Counted from the first letter of the stretch, positions 1 to 7,237 are shown. The stretch is 64,000 nt of DNA from Pseudomonas citronellolis (GCF_900112375.1 NZ_FOLS01000020.1:1-64000), one strand, 5' to 3'. Made by a program: numbers and translations. Notes: a model not told the origin generated them from the letters alone.

Positions 1-40
1 TTTCTCTGGAAGTCCAAGAGCAAACGCGCTTTTGCTTTTC

Positions 41-110
41 GTAGGAGCGAGCTTGCTCGCGAACCCAACGCCGCTGGGTTCCCGCGTTCGCGGGAATGGC
101 GGGGTCAGGC
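41..110. repeat. REP-type palindrome followed by two small hairpins
   Basis: GTAGGAGCGAGCTTGCTCGCGAAC lies at 41-64 as the 24-bp unit found many times in this window; its core GAGCTTGCTC is palindromic. It is followed by AACCCA/TGGGTT and CCCGCG/CGCGGG hairpins up to about 105. These are typical Pseudomonas intergenic repeats. No gene is visible in 1-160. Confidence 0.75.
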
Positions 111-164
111 TGGGGGTACGGGACCAAGCTCCACAAGCAAAGCCATGACCCATCTCAAATGAAA

Positions 165-197
165 AATGCCGTTTCTCCCATGGGGAGAAACGGCATT
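165..197 (-). terminator. Intrinsic terminator downstream of higA
   Basis: A perfect 15-bp stem (165-179 with 183-197) closes on an ATG triloop. Read on the minus strand it is followed by TTTTTC. It sits 34 bp beyond the higA stop codon, so it probably ends the antitoxin transcript. On the plus strand the following CTTTCTT is a weaker T-run. Confidence 0.8.
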
Positions 198-230
198 CTT
201 TCTTAAGTGGACCGCATCCACGAGGCTCTT

Positions 231-497
231 TCATCGAGCCAGTAGTTCACCCTGAGTCGCTAGCTCGTACTGGCTCTGCAGGTTCATCCAGACCCCGGCT
301 GAGGTGTCGAAGTAGCGGCCCAGCCGAATAGCCATATCCGCAGTGACGCCACGGCGCTCGCGGACAATGTCTTTGACAGTCGGGACCGACACGTTCAAGG
401 CGCGAGCCAGAGCGGCCGGAGTTATCCCCAGCGCCTGCTGGAACTCTTCACGCAGGATTTCCCCAGGATGAATGGGGCGCATTCCGTTGGTTGTCAT
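231..497 (-). CDS. higA: HigA-family antitoxin (XRE type), no adjacent HigB
   Basis: An 88-residue HigA-type antitoxin: the N-terminal GMRPIHPGEILREEF motif and the helix-turn-helix around residues 25-60 (ALARALNVSVPTVKDIVRERRG) are diagnostic of the family, which represses its own operon and neutralises the HigB mRNA interferase. Start ATG at 495-497 is preceded by GAGGGAGC. HigA proteins are often about 95-105 residues; this one ends early, soon after NLQSQYELAT. The cognate higB normally lies directly upstream of higA, but here the upstream gene is a YefM-like antitoxin only 26 bp away and no HigB coding sequence is present. The protein may survive as an orphan repressor. From memory, P. 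aeruginosa carries higBA at the equivalent place (PA4674). Confidence 0.85.
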   Translation of the reverse strand: MTTNGMRPIHPGEILREEFQQALGITPAALARALNVSVPTVKDIVRERRGVTADMAIRLGRYFDTSAGVWMNLQSQYELATQGELLAR

Positions 498-523
498 GGT
501 CCAGCTCCCTCAGTGGCAATCCA

Positions 524-748
524 CTATCTCTGCTCCATTTGAGCCAAGGAACGCGCCAGGCGCACGGCATTGGCTGGGGACTTCAGCAGATGGACGGTTT
601 CCATCAGGCTGTTGAAGCTATCGAGCGAAAGCAGCACGGCATTCGGCGCGTCTCGACGAGAAATCACGATGAAATCCTCGCCATCGACAACATCTTCGAT
701 GAGCTTCTTCAGGTTGTTGCGGGCATAGGAGAAGTTGACTACACGCAT
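524..748 (-). CDS. YefM/Phd-family antitoxin, short C-terminus, no toxin
   Basis: A 74-residue protein of the YefM/Phd prevent-host-death family: MRVVNFSYARNNLKKLIEDV, then a DFIVISRRDAPNAVLLSLDSFNSL core and TVHLLKSPANAVRLARS, closely following E. coli YefM in order and spacing. A strong AGGAGGTG ribosome site precedes ATG 746-748. YefM is usually 83-92 residues with a flexible tail that wraps its YoeB/RelE-type toxin; this copy stops right after RSLAQMEQR, so much of the neutralising tail looks missing. No yoeB or relE follows: after the TAG at 524-526 come 26 bp and then higA. It is most likely an orphan antitoxin left by deletion. Confidence 0.8.
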   Translation of the reverse strand: MRVVNFSYARNNLKKLIEDVVDGEDFIVISRRDAPNAVLLSLDSFNSLMETVHLLKSPANAVRLARSLAQMEQR

Positions 749-782
749 AACGGCACCTCCTGGGTATTTCTCGTACAGGCCG

Positions 783-839
783 AGCGCTGAAAACCTCGAA
801 GTTCAGCTCCGCAAGCGGGCCGGTATCGAACAGGATCAT
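783..839 (-). pseudogene. 5' remnant of a VapC/FitB PIN-domain toxin gene
   Basis: ATG 837-839 overlaps the stop codon of the FitA-like antitoxin gene in the ATGA arrangement typical of such operons. The first codons read MILFDTGPLAEL, the normal opening of a PIN-domain toxin including the first catalytic Asp (DTGPL). Homology is lost after about 12-18 codons. The frame stays open to 618 but runs antisense-like through the YefM ribosome site and gene without PIN motifs. A full toxin would need about 130-140 residues. I interpret it as a deleted toxin of which only the start remains. Confidence 0.65.
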
Positions 840-1081
840 TCTCCGAAGACCACCGCTCGAGCCTTGCGCCTGCGAACTGGAAGCTCGATGTCAGCTCCAC
901 CTACAGATGCGAAGTGGGTATGAATCCGGCTCCCCAGGCCTCCCCGCTTTTCATCCTTGGAGAGTGCACGAACCAGGATCTCCCTGGCCTCCTCTTCCAT
1001 AGAGCGGCCATGACTGTCGGCGCTCGCACGGAGCCGGGTCTCCAGGTCGTCATCCAGGTTTCTGATGGTGATGCTGGCCAT
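836..1081 (-). CDS. FitA/VapB-like ribbon-helix-helix antitoxin
   Basis: An 81-residue protein beginning MASITIRNLDDDLETRLR, the ribbon-helix-helix DNA-binding opening of FitA/StbC-type antitoxins, followed by ASADSHGRSMEEEAREILVRAL, also typical. ATG 1079-1081 has GGAGG at the right distance and is preferred to an upstream ATG at 1102. The partner PIN-domain toxin should start in the ATGA overlap at the 3' end; only a stub is present. It is the third antitoxin in a row on this strand without a toxin. Confidence 0.8.
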   Translation of the reverse strand: MASITIRNLDDDLETRLRASADSHGRSMEEEAREILVRALSKDEKRGGLGSRIHTHFASVGGADIELPVRRRKARAVVFGE

Positions 1082-1279
1082 GGCTGCCTCCAGTGCGATC
1101 ATTCAAAGCGCATCCCATGATGATCGAAGAGTGCCCCGGAATTCTCCGCAACGCCGGTATGCCCCCTCCCCCTCTCCTGTAATGACAGGCGAAGGCATGC
1201 CGTAGGACGCCGCCCCGCTCATCGCCCCGCCGAATTGTTTCACCCCGGGAAAAACTCCTTCGCGCATTCGTTAGCTAGC

Positions 1280-1390
1280 TAATGTTATCCCCGGACGCTA
1301 CCTTTGCCTTCGCAGGTTCTTCCATTTCCCTGCCCTCCCATAGCCATTGCCCGCCCCCGCTCCGAGCGGGCGATGGCTTCTTTTTTCCCG
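1280..1390 (+). ncRNA. Candidate small RNA ending in a strong terminator
   Basis: No gene lies between 1082 and 1407. Within it, 1343-1354 pairs with 1366-1377 (12 bp, one G-T wobble), followed by TTCTTTTTTC: a textbook Rho-independent terminator with nothing coding upstream on the plus strand. Upstream, TAATGT at 1280-1285 could be a -10 box, and the stretch in between is pyrimidine-rich (TTCCCTGCCCTCCC), able to pair with Shine-Dalgarno sequences as many Hfq-dependent sRNAs do. The exact 5' end is a guess, and I cannot assign it to a named sRNA. Confidence 0.45.
1343..1387 (+). terminator. Rho-independent terminator
   Basis: Stem 1343-1354 / 1366-1377 with an 11-nt C-rich loop, then a T-rich tail at 1378-1387. 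It terminates the candidate sRNA or, alternatively, attenuates transcription into the small membrane-protein gene starting at 1408. Confidence 0.8.
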
Positions 1391-1407
1391 CTTTTCAGGG
1401 CGTTTGT

Positions 1408-1602
1408 ATGCGTTATCTCGTCCGCACGCTGATCGTGGTCTGTCTTTCCCTGCTGCTCGGACTGGCGGCCCAGGAATGGACGCTGTTCGTCCAAGGGTTG
1501 CCCATGGGCGGAGGTTTGCGCGCAATGCTGACAGTGCTGCCCTTGTTGGCCGTGGGCAGCGGCTGCGCGGCCTGGCTGGCCGACCATCCCGAGCTAGGGT
1601 AA
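1408..1602 (+). CDS. Small two-helix membrane protein, unknown function
   Basis: A 64-residue protein starting MRYLVRTLIVVCLSLLLG. Two hydrophobic segments (about residues 5-21 and 38-57) flank a short polar loop, so a small inner-membrane protein is likely. The start is ATG 1408, preceded by a weak CAGGG; longer in-frame starts would put the terminator hairpin inside the coding sequence. It stops just 2 bp before the convergent dehydrogenase gene ends. I recognise no family. The 20 bp between the terminator T-run and the start leave little room for a separate promoter, so expression may depend on read-through. Confidence 0.5.
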   Translation: MRYLVRTLIVVCLSLLLGLAAQEWTLFVQGLPMGGGLRAMLTVLPLLAVGSGCAAWLADHPELG

Positions 1603-1604
1603 CT

Positions 1605-2600
1605 CTAGAGCCGCTGCAGGACGCCCTCGCCCACCACGCGGGTGGTTTCCAGGCCGTGGTCGAGGTGGCCTTCTTCGCGCAGGAAGCTTTCCACCGCGCG
1701 CTCGATGCGCGTGGCGCCGGTTTCGTCGTGCCAGTGGAAGCGCAGCAGCATGGCCGCGCTGAGGATGGCAGCCAGTGGGTTGGCGCGGCCGCTGCCGGCG
1801 ATGTCGGGGGCGCTGCCGTGGACCGGTTCGGCCAGGGCCAGTTGCTCGCCCAGGTTGAGCGAGGGCGCCAGGGCCAGGCCGCCGCCCCAGTGGCTGGCGA
1901 GGTCGGAGAGGATGTCGCCGAACAGGTTGCTGGTGACGATCAGGTCGAAGGCTTCCGGGCGCTCCACCAGTTGCAGGGCCGCCACGTCCACCAGGCGCTC
2001 GTCGAGCACGTCGCCCCAGCCTTCGGTGGCCAGCAGGTCGCGGCAGGTGTCGCGGAACAGGCCGCAGGTCAGCGGCAGGACGTTGGCCTTGTGCACCAGG
2101 GTGATGCGCCGCGCCTGGCGTTGCCGGGCGATGCGCGACGCGGCCTGGGCCAGGCGCGTGCAGGCGGCGCGGCTGATCACCCGTTCGGCGACGGCCACGC
2201 CGTCGGCCTCCCAGTGCTCGCGGCCGCTGTACAGGCCTTCGCTGTTCTCGCGCAGGATCAGCAGATCGACGCCGGCGTGGGGCGATACCGCCGGCCAGGT
2301 ACGCACCGGGCGCAGGTTGAGGTACAGGCCCAGTTCCTGGCGCAGGCGCAGGATGGCGCTGCGGTAGCCTTCCACCTTGTGGCTGGGCGAGGACACCGCG
2401 CCGAACAGCCCGGCTCCGCATGCCCGCAGCGCCTCCAGGGTCGCCTCCGGCACCGAGGTGCCATAGCGCTGGAAGCAATCCCAACCCGCCTCTGCTTCGC
2501 GCAGACGCAGGTCGGGCAGCAGTTTCTGCAGCACGGCCACGGCCGCCGGCACGACTTCACGGCCAATGCCGTCGCCGGGGATCACGCAGAGTTCGCGCAT
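1605..2600 (-). CDS. Isocitrate/isopropylmalate dehydrogenase family protein
   Basis: A 331-residue NAD(P)-dependent beta-hydroxyacid oxidative decarboxylase of the LeuB/isocitrate/homoisocitrate dehydrogenase family. MRELCVIPGDGIGREVVPAA is the family N-terminal signature. LILRENSEGLYSG corresponds to the substrate loop, HKANVLPLT carries the catalytic Lys, and DLIVTSNLFGDILSDLAS gives the metal-binding Asp residues; PVHGSAPDIAGSGRANPLA is the cofactor region. The ENSEGLYSG loop resembles homoisocitrate/tartrate-type members more than classical LeuB, so the substrate is open. It is not beside leuC/leuD, arguing against the leucine-pathway enzyme. No neighbour suggests its pathway. Confidence 0.8.
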   Translation of the reverse strand: MRELCVIPGDGIGREVVPAAVAVLQKLLPDLRLREAEAGWDCFQRYGTSVPEATLEALRACGAGLFGAVSSPSHKVEGYRSAILRLRQELGLYLNLRPVRTWPAVSPHAGVDLLILRENSEGLYSGREHWEADGVAVAERVISRAACTRLAQAASRIARQRQARRITLVHKANVLPLTCGLFRDTCRDLLATEGWGDVLDERLVDVAALQLVERPEAFDLIVTSNLFGDILSDLASHWGGGLALAPSLNLGEQLALAEPVHGSAPDIAGSGRANPLAAILSAAMLLRFHWHDETGATRIERAVESFLREEGHLDHGLETTRVVGEGVLQRL

Positions 2601-2687
2601 GCTCGCCTCTTCGTCAGTGACCTTCCCCTATCTTCGGTCTGCCCGGCGCGCCCGGCGAGGCGGGCCGGACGACCGGCACGGGGCGGC

Positions 2688-3332
2688 TCAGGCCTCGCCC
2701 ATGGGGCGCAGGCGGTACTGCGGCGGCAGCTGGTCGAGGCCGCTGACGGTGACATTGAGGTTCTTCCAGCGGCCGTCCTTGATGCCGTAGATGCAGCCGT
2801 GCACCGACAGCGGCTGGCCGCGGTGCCAGGCGTTCTGCACGATGTTGGTGTGGCTGACGTTGGCCACCTGCTGGATGACGTTCAGCTCGCACAGGCGGTC
2901 GACGCGCTCTTCCTCGCTGGCAAACTGGGACAGGTGGTCGCGGTATTCGTAGGCGAGGTCGCGGATGGTCCGCAGCCAACCGTCGATCAGGCCGAACTGC
3001 TGGTCCTGCAGCGAGGCGCGCACGCCGCCGCAGCCGTAGTGGCCGGTGACCAGGATGTGTTTCACCTTGAGCACGTCCACCGCGTACTGGATCACCGACA
3101 GGCAGTTGAGGTCGGTGTGCAGCACGACGTTGGCGACGTTGCGGTGGACGAACAGGTCGCCGGGCAGCATGCCGACGATCTCGTTGGCCGGCACCCGCGC
3201 ATCGGAGCAGCCGATCCACAGGTATTCCGGTGCCTGCTGGCGGGCCAGCTTGGCGAAGAAGTCAGGGTCCTCGCGATTGATTGCTTCGGCCCAGCGGGCG
3301 TTGTTCTCGAACAGTTGTTCCAGGTCGCTCAT
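2688..3332 (-). CDS. Beta-class carbonic anhydrase
   Basis: A 214-residue carbonic anhydrase interconverting CO2 and bicarbonate in the cytoplasm. Zinc ligands are visible at Cys42 and Asp44 (IGCSDARVPANEI) and His98 and Cys101 (TGHYGCGG), exactly the spacing of E. coli Can. The start at ATG 3330-3332 (MSDLEQLFENNARWAE) has AGGAGGAGCC upstream; a longer frame to 3392 lacks this support. Length is normal for the class. It is the same enzyme I recall as PA4676 in P. aeruginosa, where bicarbonate supply matters for growth in ambient air. Confidence 0.93.
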   Translation of the reverse strand: MSDLEQLFENNARWAEAINREDPDFFAKLARQQAPEYLWIGCSDARVPANEIVGMLPGDLFVHRNVANVVLHTDLNCLSVIQYAVDVLKVKHILVTGHYGCGGVRASLQDQQFGLIDGWLRTIRDLAYEYRDHLSQFASEEERVDRLCELNVIQQVANVSHTNIVQNAWHRGQPLSVHGCIYGIKDGRWKNLNVTVSGLDQLPPQYRLRPMGEA

Positions 3333-3398
3333 GGTGGCTCCTCCTCTGCGGCTGGCGCACCTTACGTAACGCCGGCGGCCTTTGACAAGCACTATGGC

Positions 3399-4643
3399 TC
3401 AAGGCGTGGCGTGCTGCCGCCACCAGCGCGGCAGGCGCGGCTCCAGTTGCCCGGCGAGTTGCTGCCAGGCCGCGTGCCAGGCCTCGGCTTCGGCGGCCAG
3501 GCGCGCCCAGTCGGGGTTGCGACGGTCCAGCGCGGCGAGTTGCTCGGCCTCCAGCCAGGCGTGCCCCGCGCGCAGGGCGGCGGCGAATTCGGCATCCACC
3601 AGGGCGCGGCGGTGCACCGCTTCGAAGCGGCACCAGAGGGACTGCTCCAGCGGCTCATCGGCCTTGCTGAGCAGGCTGGCGCCGGCCGCCGCCTCGAAGC
3701 CCAGCGGCTGGAACAGCGACAGGCACGGCGCCGAGGTGCCGGTGGCGGCCAGGCGCGGGCCGTCCGGGCCCAGGCGGGCGATGAGGCTGGCGGTGGTCTG
3801 CGAGGGACGCCAGAAGCTGCCGGCGTGCATGCACACCTGGCGGTTGTCGTGGCGGGTGAAGTTGTGGTCGCGCCGGCCATGGTTGCGCAGGGCGACCACC
3901 AGGGCCTCCCAGCCAGGCTGGCGCGGGCAACTGGCGAGGAACTCCTGGTTCATCCGCCGGCGCTGGTGCGCCCCAGCTACCCAGGGCAGCAGGCGGCCGT
4001 CGAAGGCGCGGGCGAAGTGGAAGTCGCCGCGGCCGTTCCAGCAGCCCAGGCGCCGGGCGTGGGCCGGCAGGTCGTGGCTGCACAGGTCGTATTCGTGGCC
4101 GATGCTCAGGGCGTTGGAGATGGCGCAGCGCTCCACCCGCCGCGCCGCCCACAGGCGGCCGGCGGTTTCCAGCACCCAGGCCTCGCCGGCATCGGCGATG
4201 ACGAAGCTGTTGTCGTAGCGCAGGCGCTTGTTGCGAAAGCCCGCCGGCCCGCCCTGGCCGTGGCGTTCCAGCAGGCCGGTGATCACTTCCAGGGCTTCTC
4301 GCGCGCTGGCGCCGCGCTCCAGGCCCAGGCGCACCAGGTCCATGCCCAGCAGCGCCTCGCCGGTCTGGTCCACCAGGCGAGTGAAGACCGCTTCGTTGCC
4401 GATGGCCACGCCGTGCTCGTTCACGCCCATTTCCGCGCCCCACAGCCAAGCGGGCTGGCTGAGGATGACGGCATGGCGGTCGGCGACCTGGGGAATCTCC
4501 AGGTAGGTGGCGCGCATCTGCCTGGCCGTATCGCCACGCACCGCGGGCAGGCGCAGCAGGCGCTGGGGTTCGGAGGGCTCGCGGTCGCTGTTCTTGGCGA
4601 ACCAGGTGCAGCCGTCGGCGCGCAGGACGAGGGTGTCACACAT
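3399..4643 (-). CDS. C69-family (secernin-like) dipeptidase
   Basis: A 414-residue protein starting MCDTLVLRADGCTWFAKNSD. Cys2 is the expected N-terminal nucleophile of C69/secernin-type Ntn hydrolases, exposed after removal of Met1, and AKNSDREPSEPQ is the conserved segment after it. Later conserved pieces are GVNEHGVAIGNEAVFT and SFVIADAGEAWVLETAGRLWAA. These features fix the start at 4643; a 10-codon upstream extension would bury the nucleophile. No signal peptide is seen, so it acts in the cytoplasm. Substrate unknown, probably dipeptides or another N-acyl bond. Confidence 0.85.
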   Translation of the reverse strand: MCDTLVLRADGCTWFAKNSDREPSEPQRLLRLPAVRGDTARQMRATYLEIPQVADRHAVILSQPAWLWGAEMGVNEHGVAIGNEAVFTRLVDQTGEALLGMDLVRLGLERGASAREALEVITGLLERHGQGGPAGFRNKRLRYDNSFVIADAGEAWVLETAGRLWAARRVERCAISNALSIGHEYDLCSHDLPAHARRLGCWNGRGDFHFARAFDGRLLPWVAGAHQRRRMNQEFLASCPRQPGWEALVVALRNHGRRDHNFTRHDNRQVCMHAGSFWRPSQTTASLIARLGPDGPRLAATGTSAPCLSLFQPLGFEAAAGASLLSKADEPLEQSLWCRFEAVHRRALVDAEFAAALRAGHAWLEAEQLAALDRRNPDWARLAAEAEAWHAAWQQLAGQLEPRLPRWWRQHATP

Positions 4644-4806
4644 GGACGCCCTCCTGCCGCGCGCCGGCGGCATGTGAGGCGGGAAGCGGATGACGACGGG
4701 CAGGCGCCGCCGCTGCAGCGGTTGGCTTCATGTCGCGACCTTGTTCTTGTTATTGATCGCCCAGCCTACGCCTGTGCGCGGCGGCCGGATATGGCCTGGA
4801 TGACGG

Positions 4807-5259
4807 TCAGTCGAGCAGCGTGCAGGCCATCACCAGGGCGTCCTCGCGCCCGCCCACCGCCGGGTAGTAGCCGCGCCGGCGGCCGATCTCGTTGAAGCCG
4901 AAGCGCTCGTACAGGCGGTAGGCGCTCTGGTTGGTCTCGCGCACTTCCAGGAAGCATTCCTGCGCGCCCAGCTCGCCGGCCCGCGCCATCAGGTGTTCGA
5001 GCAGGCGCAGGCCGAGGCCGCGGCCCTGGCTTTCCGGCTTCACCGTGATGTTCAGCAGGTGCGCCTCGTCGAGGATGATCTGGATCACGCCGTGGCCGAC
5101 CTGCTGGGTGCCTTCGAACATCAGCCAGCAGTCGTAGCTCTTCAGGCCGTCGGTGAAGATGCCGCGGGTCCAGGGGTGGCTGAAGGCGGCGTATTCGATC
5201 TTGAGCACAGCGTCGAGATCCGCCTCGGTCATCGGGCGGAAGGAAATGGCGTCAGTCAT
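4807..5259 (-). CDS. rimI: Ribosomal protein S18-alanine N-acetyltransferase RimI
   Basis: A 150-residue GNAT acetyltransferase, which transfers acetyl from acetyl-CoA to the N-terminus of ribosomal protein S18. The acetyl-CoA binding motif is VKPESQGRGLGLRLLEHL, followed by ETNQSAYRLYERFGFNEIGRRRGYY, characteristic of RimI. Its ATG (5257-5259) overlaps the stop codon of the upstream gene by 4 bp, implying translational coupling. The pairing of rimI with the upstream gene mirrors E. coli holD-rimI. Confidence 0.92.
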   Translation of the reverse strand: MTDAISFRPMTEADLDAVLKIEYAAFSHPWTRGIFTDGLKSYDCWLMFEGTQQVGHGVIQIILDEAHLLNITVKPESQGRGLGLRLLEHLMARAGELGAQECFLEVRETNQSAYRLYERFGFNEIGRRRGYYPAVGGREDALVMACTLLD

Positions 5260-6089
5260 TCTGCGTCCTGGTCCAGCCAGCGTTGGCGCACCCGGCGCAT
5301 GGCGCGCCACAGTTCGCCCTTGAGGGCGGGTTCGTCGCTCAGCCGCTCCAGGCCGGGGATGGCCCAGGCCACGCCCAGTTCCTCGATCTGCAGCTCGCGC
5401 AGCATCGCCTCGTCGTCCGCCTCGCCGGCGAAGCGCACGGCGGGCCGGCCGACCAGCCACAGGCAGCGGCACGGGCCGCTGTCTTCCAGGCGCGCGGCGA
5501 CGAAGCCCTGGACGAACTCGCGGGCCGCCTGCGGGCCCTGGTCCATGTTGCCGCCGGAAAGCAGCGGCCAGCGCACCGGCTCGCCGAGCAGTTGCGGGCT
5601 GTCCGGCAAGCCGGCGGCGCGCAGCAGGTCCTTGAGCAGCAGGTAGGCCGGGTCGCGGCTGGCCAGGGGCTCGCCGGTGGGCAGCTCGACCAGCAGCGCA
5701 CAGGCGCCGGCGCGCAGCAATTGCAGGCTGAAGCGCGGCGGCGGCTCGACCGGCGCGCGTGGCGCAGGCGCCTCGGCTTCGGCAGGTGCCTCGGCGGCCA
5801 CCGGCGTGCGGGTCTGGGCAGCGGGGCGCGGCACCACCACCGGGATCGCTGGCCGGGCCTCGGCCGTCGGCGCCGGTTTCTCCGGCGCGGCGGCCGGCGG
5901 CGTGCTGGCGGTTTCGGGCGCGGCGCTCGGCGCCGGAGCCTGGACGGGCTCCGGCACTTCCAGCAGCTGCGGGCGCGAAGGCGCGGCGAAGGGCAGCACC
6001 ACGCGGGGCAGCCAGGAGGCGACCTGCATGGCGCCGAGATAGGCGCGACGGCGGGCTTCTTCGATCAAGAGTCCTGTACCTGTGGGCAT
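5256..6089 (-). CDS. holD: Probable cryptic psi (HolD-like) subunit of DNA polymerase III
   Basis: A 277-residue protein with a short N-terminal helix region (EEARRRAYLGAMQVASWLPR), a long Pro/Ala-rich linker (about residues 40-130) and a compact C-terminal domain (DPAYLLLKDLLRAAG ... WRAMRRVRQRWLDQDAE). I assign psi because it is translationally coupled to rimI exactly as E. coli holD is, and because the pseudomonad psi is known to be roughly twice the length of E. coli psi and to have escaped sequence searches. If correct, the N-terminal helix should bind the clamp-loader DnaX protein and the C-terminal domain chi. Sequence alone does not prove it. The start at 6089 has AGG only immediately upstream, so Met21 is an alternative. 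Confidence 0.6.
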   Translation of the reverse strand: MPTGTGLLIEEARRRAYLGAMQVASWLPRVVLPFAAPSRPQLLEVPEPVQAPAPSAAPETASTPPAAAPEKPAPTAEARPAIPVVVPRPAAQTRTPVAAEAPAEAEAPAPRAPVEPPPRFSLQLLRAGACALLVELPTGEPLASRDPAYLLLKDLLRAAGLPDSPQLLGEPVRWPLLSGGNMDQGPQAAREFVQGFVAARLEDSGPCRCLWLVGRPAVRFAGEADDEAMLRELQIEELGVAWAIPGLERLSDEPALKGELWRAMRRVRQRWLDQDAE

Positions 6090-6174
6090 CCTGCGGGCGC
6101 AGGGCTAAACGCAACGGAGCGGAATTGTCGCGTGAAACGCGCCCGACGGAAAGGCCGGCCGGCGGATGGGCCGC

Positions 6175-7194
6175 TCAGCAGCCCTTGTTCATGCCGACGC
6201 AGGTGTCCTGGCGGGGAATGCCGTTGAAGGCCTGGTTGAAGTCGATGTTGATCGGCGAAACCAGGTTGCCGTTGGCGTCGCGGTACTTGGGCATGTTCAT
6301 GAAGGCGCCCTTGAGCGCGGTGATCATCTGCCCGGTGTCCATGTCGCGCCACTGCACGTCCTGGCTCTGCAGGGAGATGAAGAAGCCCTTGGCGGCGCCG
6401 GCCAGGCCGGCCTGGCTCAGGTCGCCCACCGGCAGCGACTGGAACTGGCTGAGCTTGAAGCAGGTGGTGATGCCGAGGATGGCGCAGTTGTTGGAGGTGA
6501 ACAGCCCGGTGACGATGTCCGTCCACAGCGGCACGCAGCCATTGGTGCAGTCCAGCTGCGAGCCGTTGGTCATGCCGGCGTAGGTGCCGCGCACCGGGTC
6601 GCTGGCGCCGCCGGAGGTGACCAGGCCGGCATCCGCCTCCACCGTGCTGCTGCGGTAGATGCCCGCCAGGCCGAGCAGCAGCTGTTGCCCTACCGTGGCC
6701 TTGTTGTAGATGGCGTCGGCAGTGCCTTTGATGTGCACCGGAATGTTCCCGGTCAGCGACTGGATGTCGCCGGAAAGCACGCCCTTGGCCTGGTTGAAGC
6801 CGATGCGCACGCCGACCATCTTGTTGCCGTCGTAGGCGAACTCGACGTACGGATCGACGATGGTGAAGGGGTTGATCTGCCCGGTCTGGTTGTTGACCGT
6901 GCCCAGGGCGAAGTTGTTGATGGAAATGTCCGCGCTGTTGGCGGCTTCGCCGGCGCGGTCGTAGAGGCCGAGCTGCAGCTTGTTCATGTTCAGCTGCGTT
7001 TCCACCGTGGCGCCGATGTTCAGGCGGGTGTAGTTGATGCCCGCGGCGGCGTCGGTGGCCAGGTTGATGAAGGCCTGGCCGGTGACGTCGGACAGCTGGC
7101 TGTCGCTCAGCGCCCGCAGCTCGGCGTTCGCGCCGCCGGCCAGGCACAGCAGCACGCCGGCCAGCAGCAGGCGCCGTACGGAAAGGAAGGTCAT
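6175..7194 (-). CDS. Exported DUF6160-like protein (paralogue 1 of 3)
   Basis: A 339-residue protein with signal peptide MTFLSVRRLLLAGVLLCLAG and cleavage near ANA-EL. Right after it comes ELRALSDSQLSDVTGQAFINL, the motif shared with the two upstream genes. The rest is rich in Asn, Gly, Thr and alternating hydrophobic residues, as in beta-structured surface or outer-membrane proteins. Four Cys occur in DCTNGC and NCAILGITTC, with two more near the C-terminus (DTCVGMNKGC), suggesting disulphides. ATG 7192-7194 follows a CAGGGGG ribosome site. The gene is 43 bp after the preceding one and is probably co-transcribed. Function unknown; similar proteins in Acinetobacter are named FilF-like pilus-system proteins, but no pilus genes are nearby. 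Confidence 0.7.
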   Translation of the reverse strand: MTFLSVRRLLLAGVLLCLAGGANAELRALSDSQLSDVTGQAFINLATDAAAGINYTRLNIGATVETQLNMNKLQLGLYDRAGEAANSADISINNFALGTVNNQTGQINPFTIVDPYVEFAYDGNKMVGVRIGFNQAKGVLSGDIQSLTGNIPVHIKGTADAIYNKATVGQQLLLGLAGIYRSSTVEADAGLVTSGGASDPVRGTYAGMTNGSQLDCTNGCVPLWTDIVTGLFTSNNCAILGITTCFKLSQFQSLPVGDLSQAGLAGAAKGFFISLQSQDVQWRDMDTGQMITALKGAFMNMPKYRDANGNLVSPINIDFNQAFNGIPRQDTCVGMNKGC

Positions 7195-7237
7195 GGGTTT
7201 TCCCCCTGGAGCTTGGTCCCGGCCATGCGCGCTCCCC

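Noticed and set aside
618..839. A full 73-codon protein continuing from the toxin stub
   Set aside because: After the first 12-18 codons it runs through the YefM ribosome site and the YefM gene in another frame and shows no PIN-domain residues.
1347..4895. Open plus-strand frame of about 1,180 codons opposite the dehydrogenase, carbonic anhydrase and peptidase genes
   Set aside because: It is antisense to three well-supported genes, has low-complexity Ala/Gly/Arg/Gln composition and no motifs; such frames arise from GC-rich third positions.
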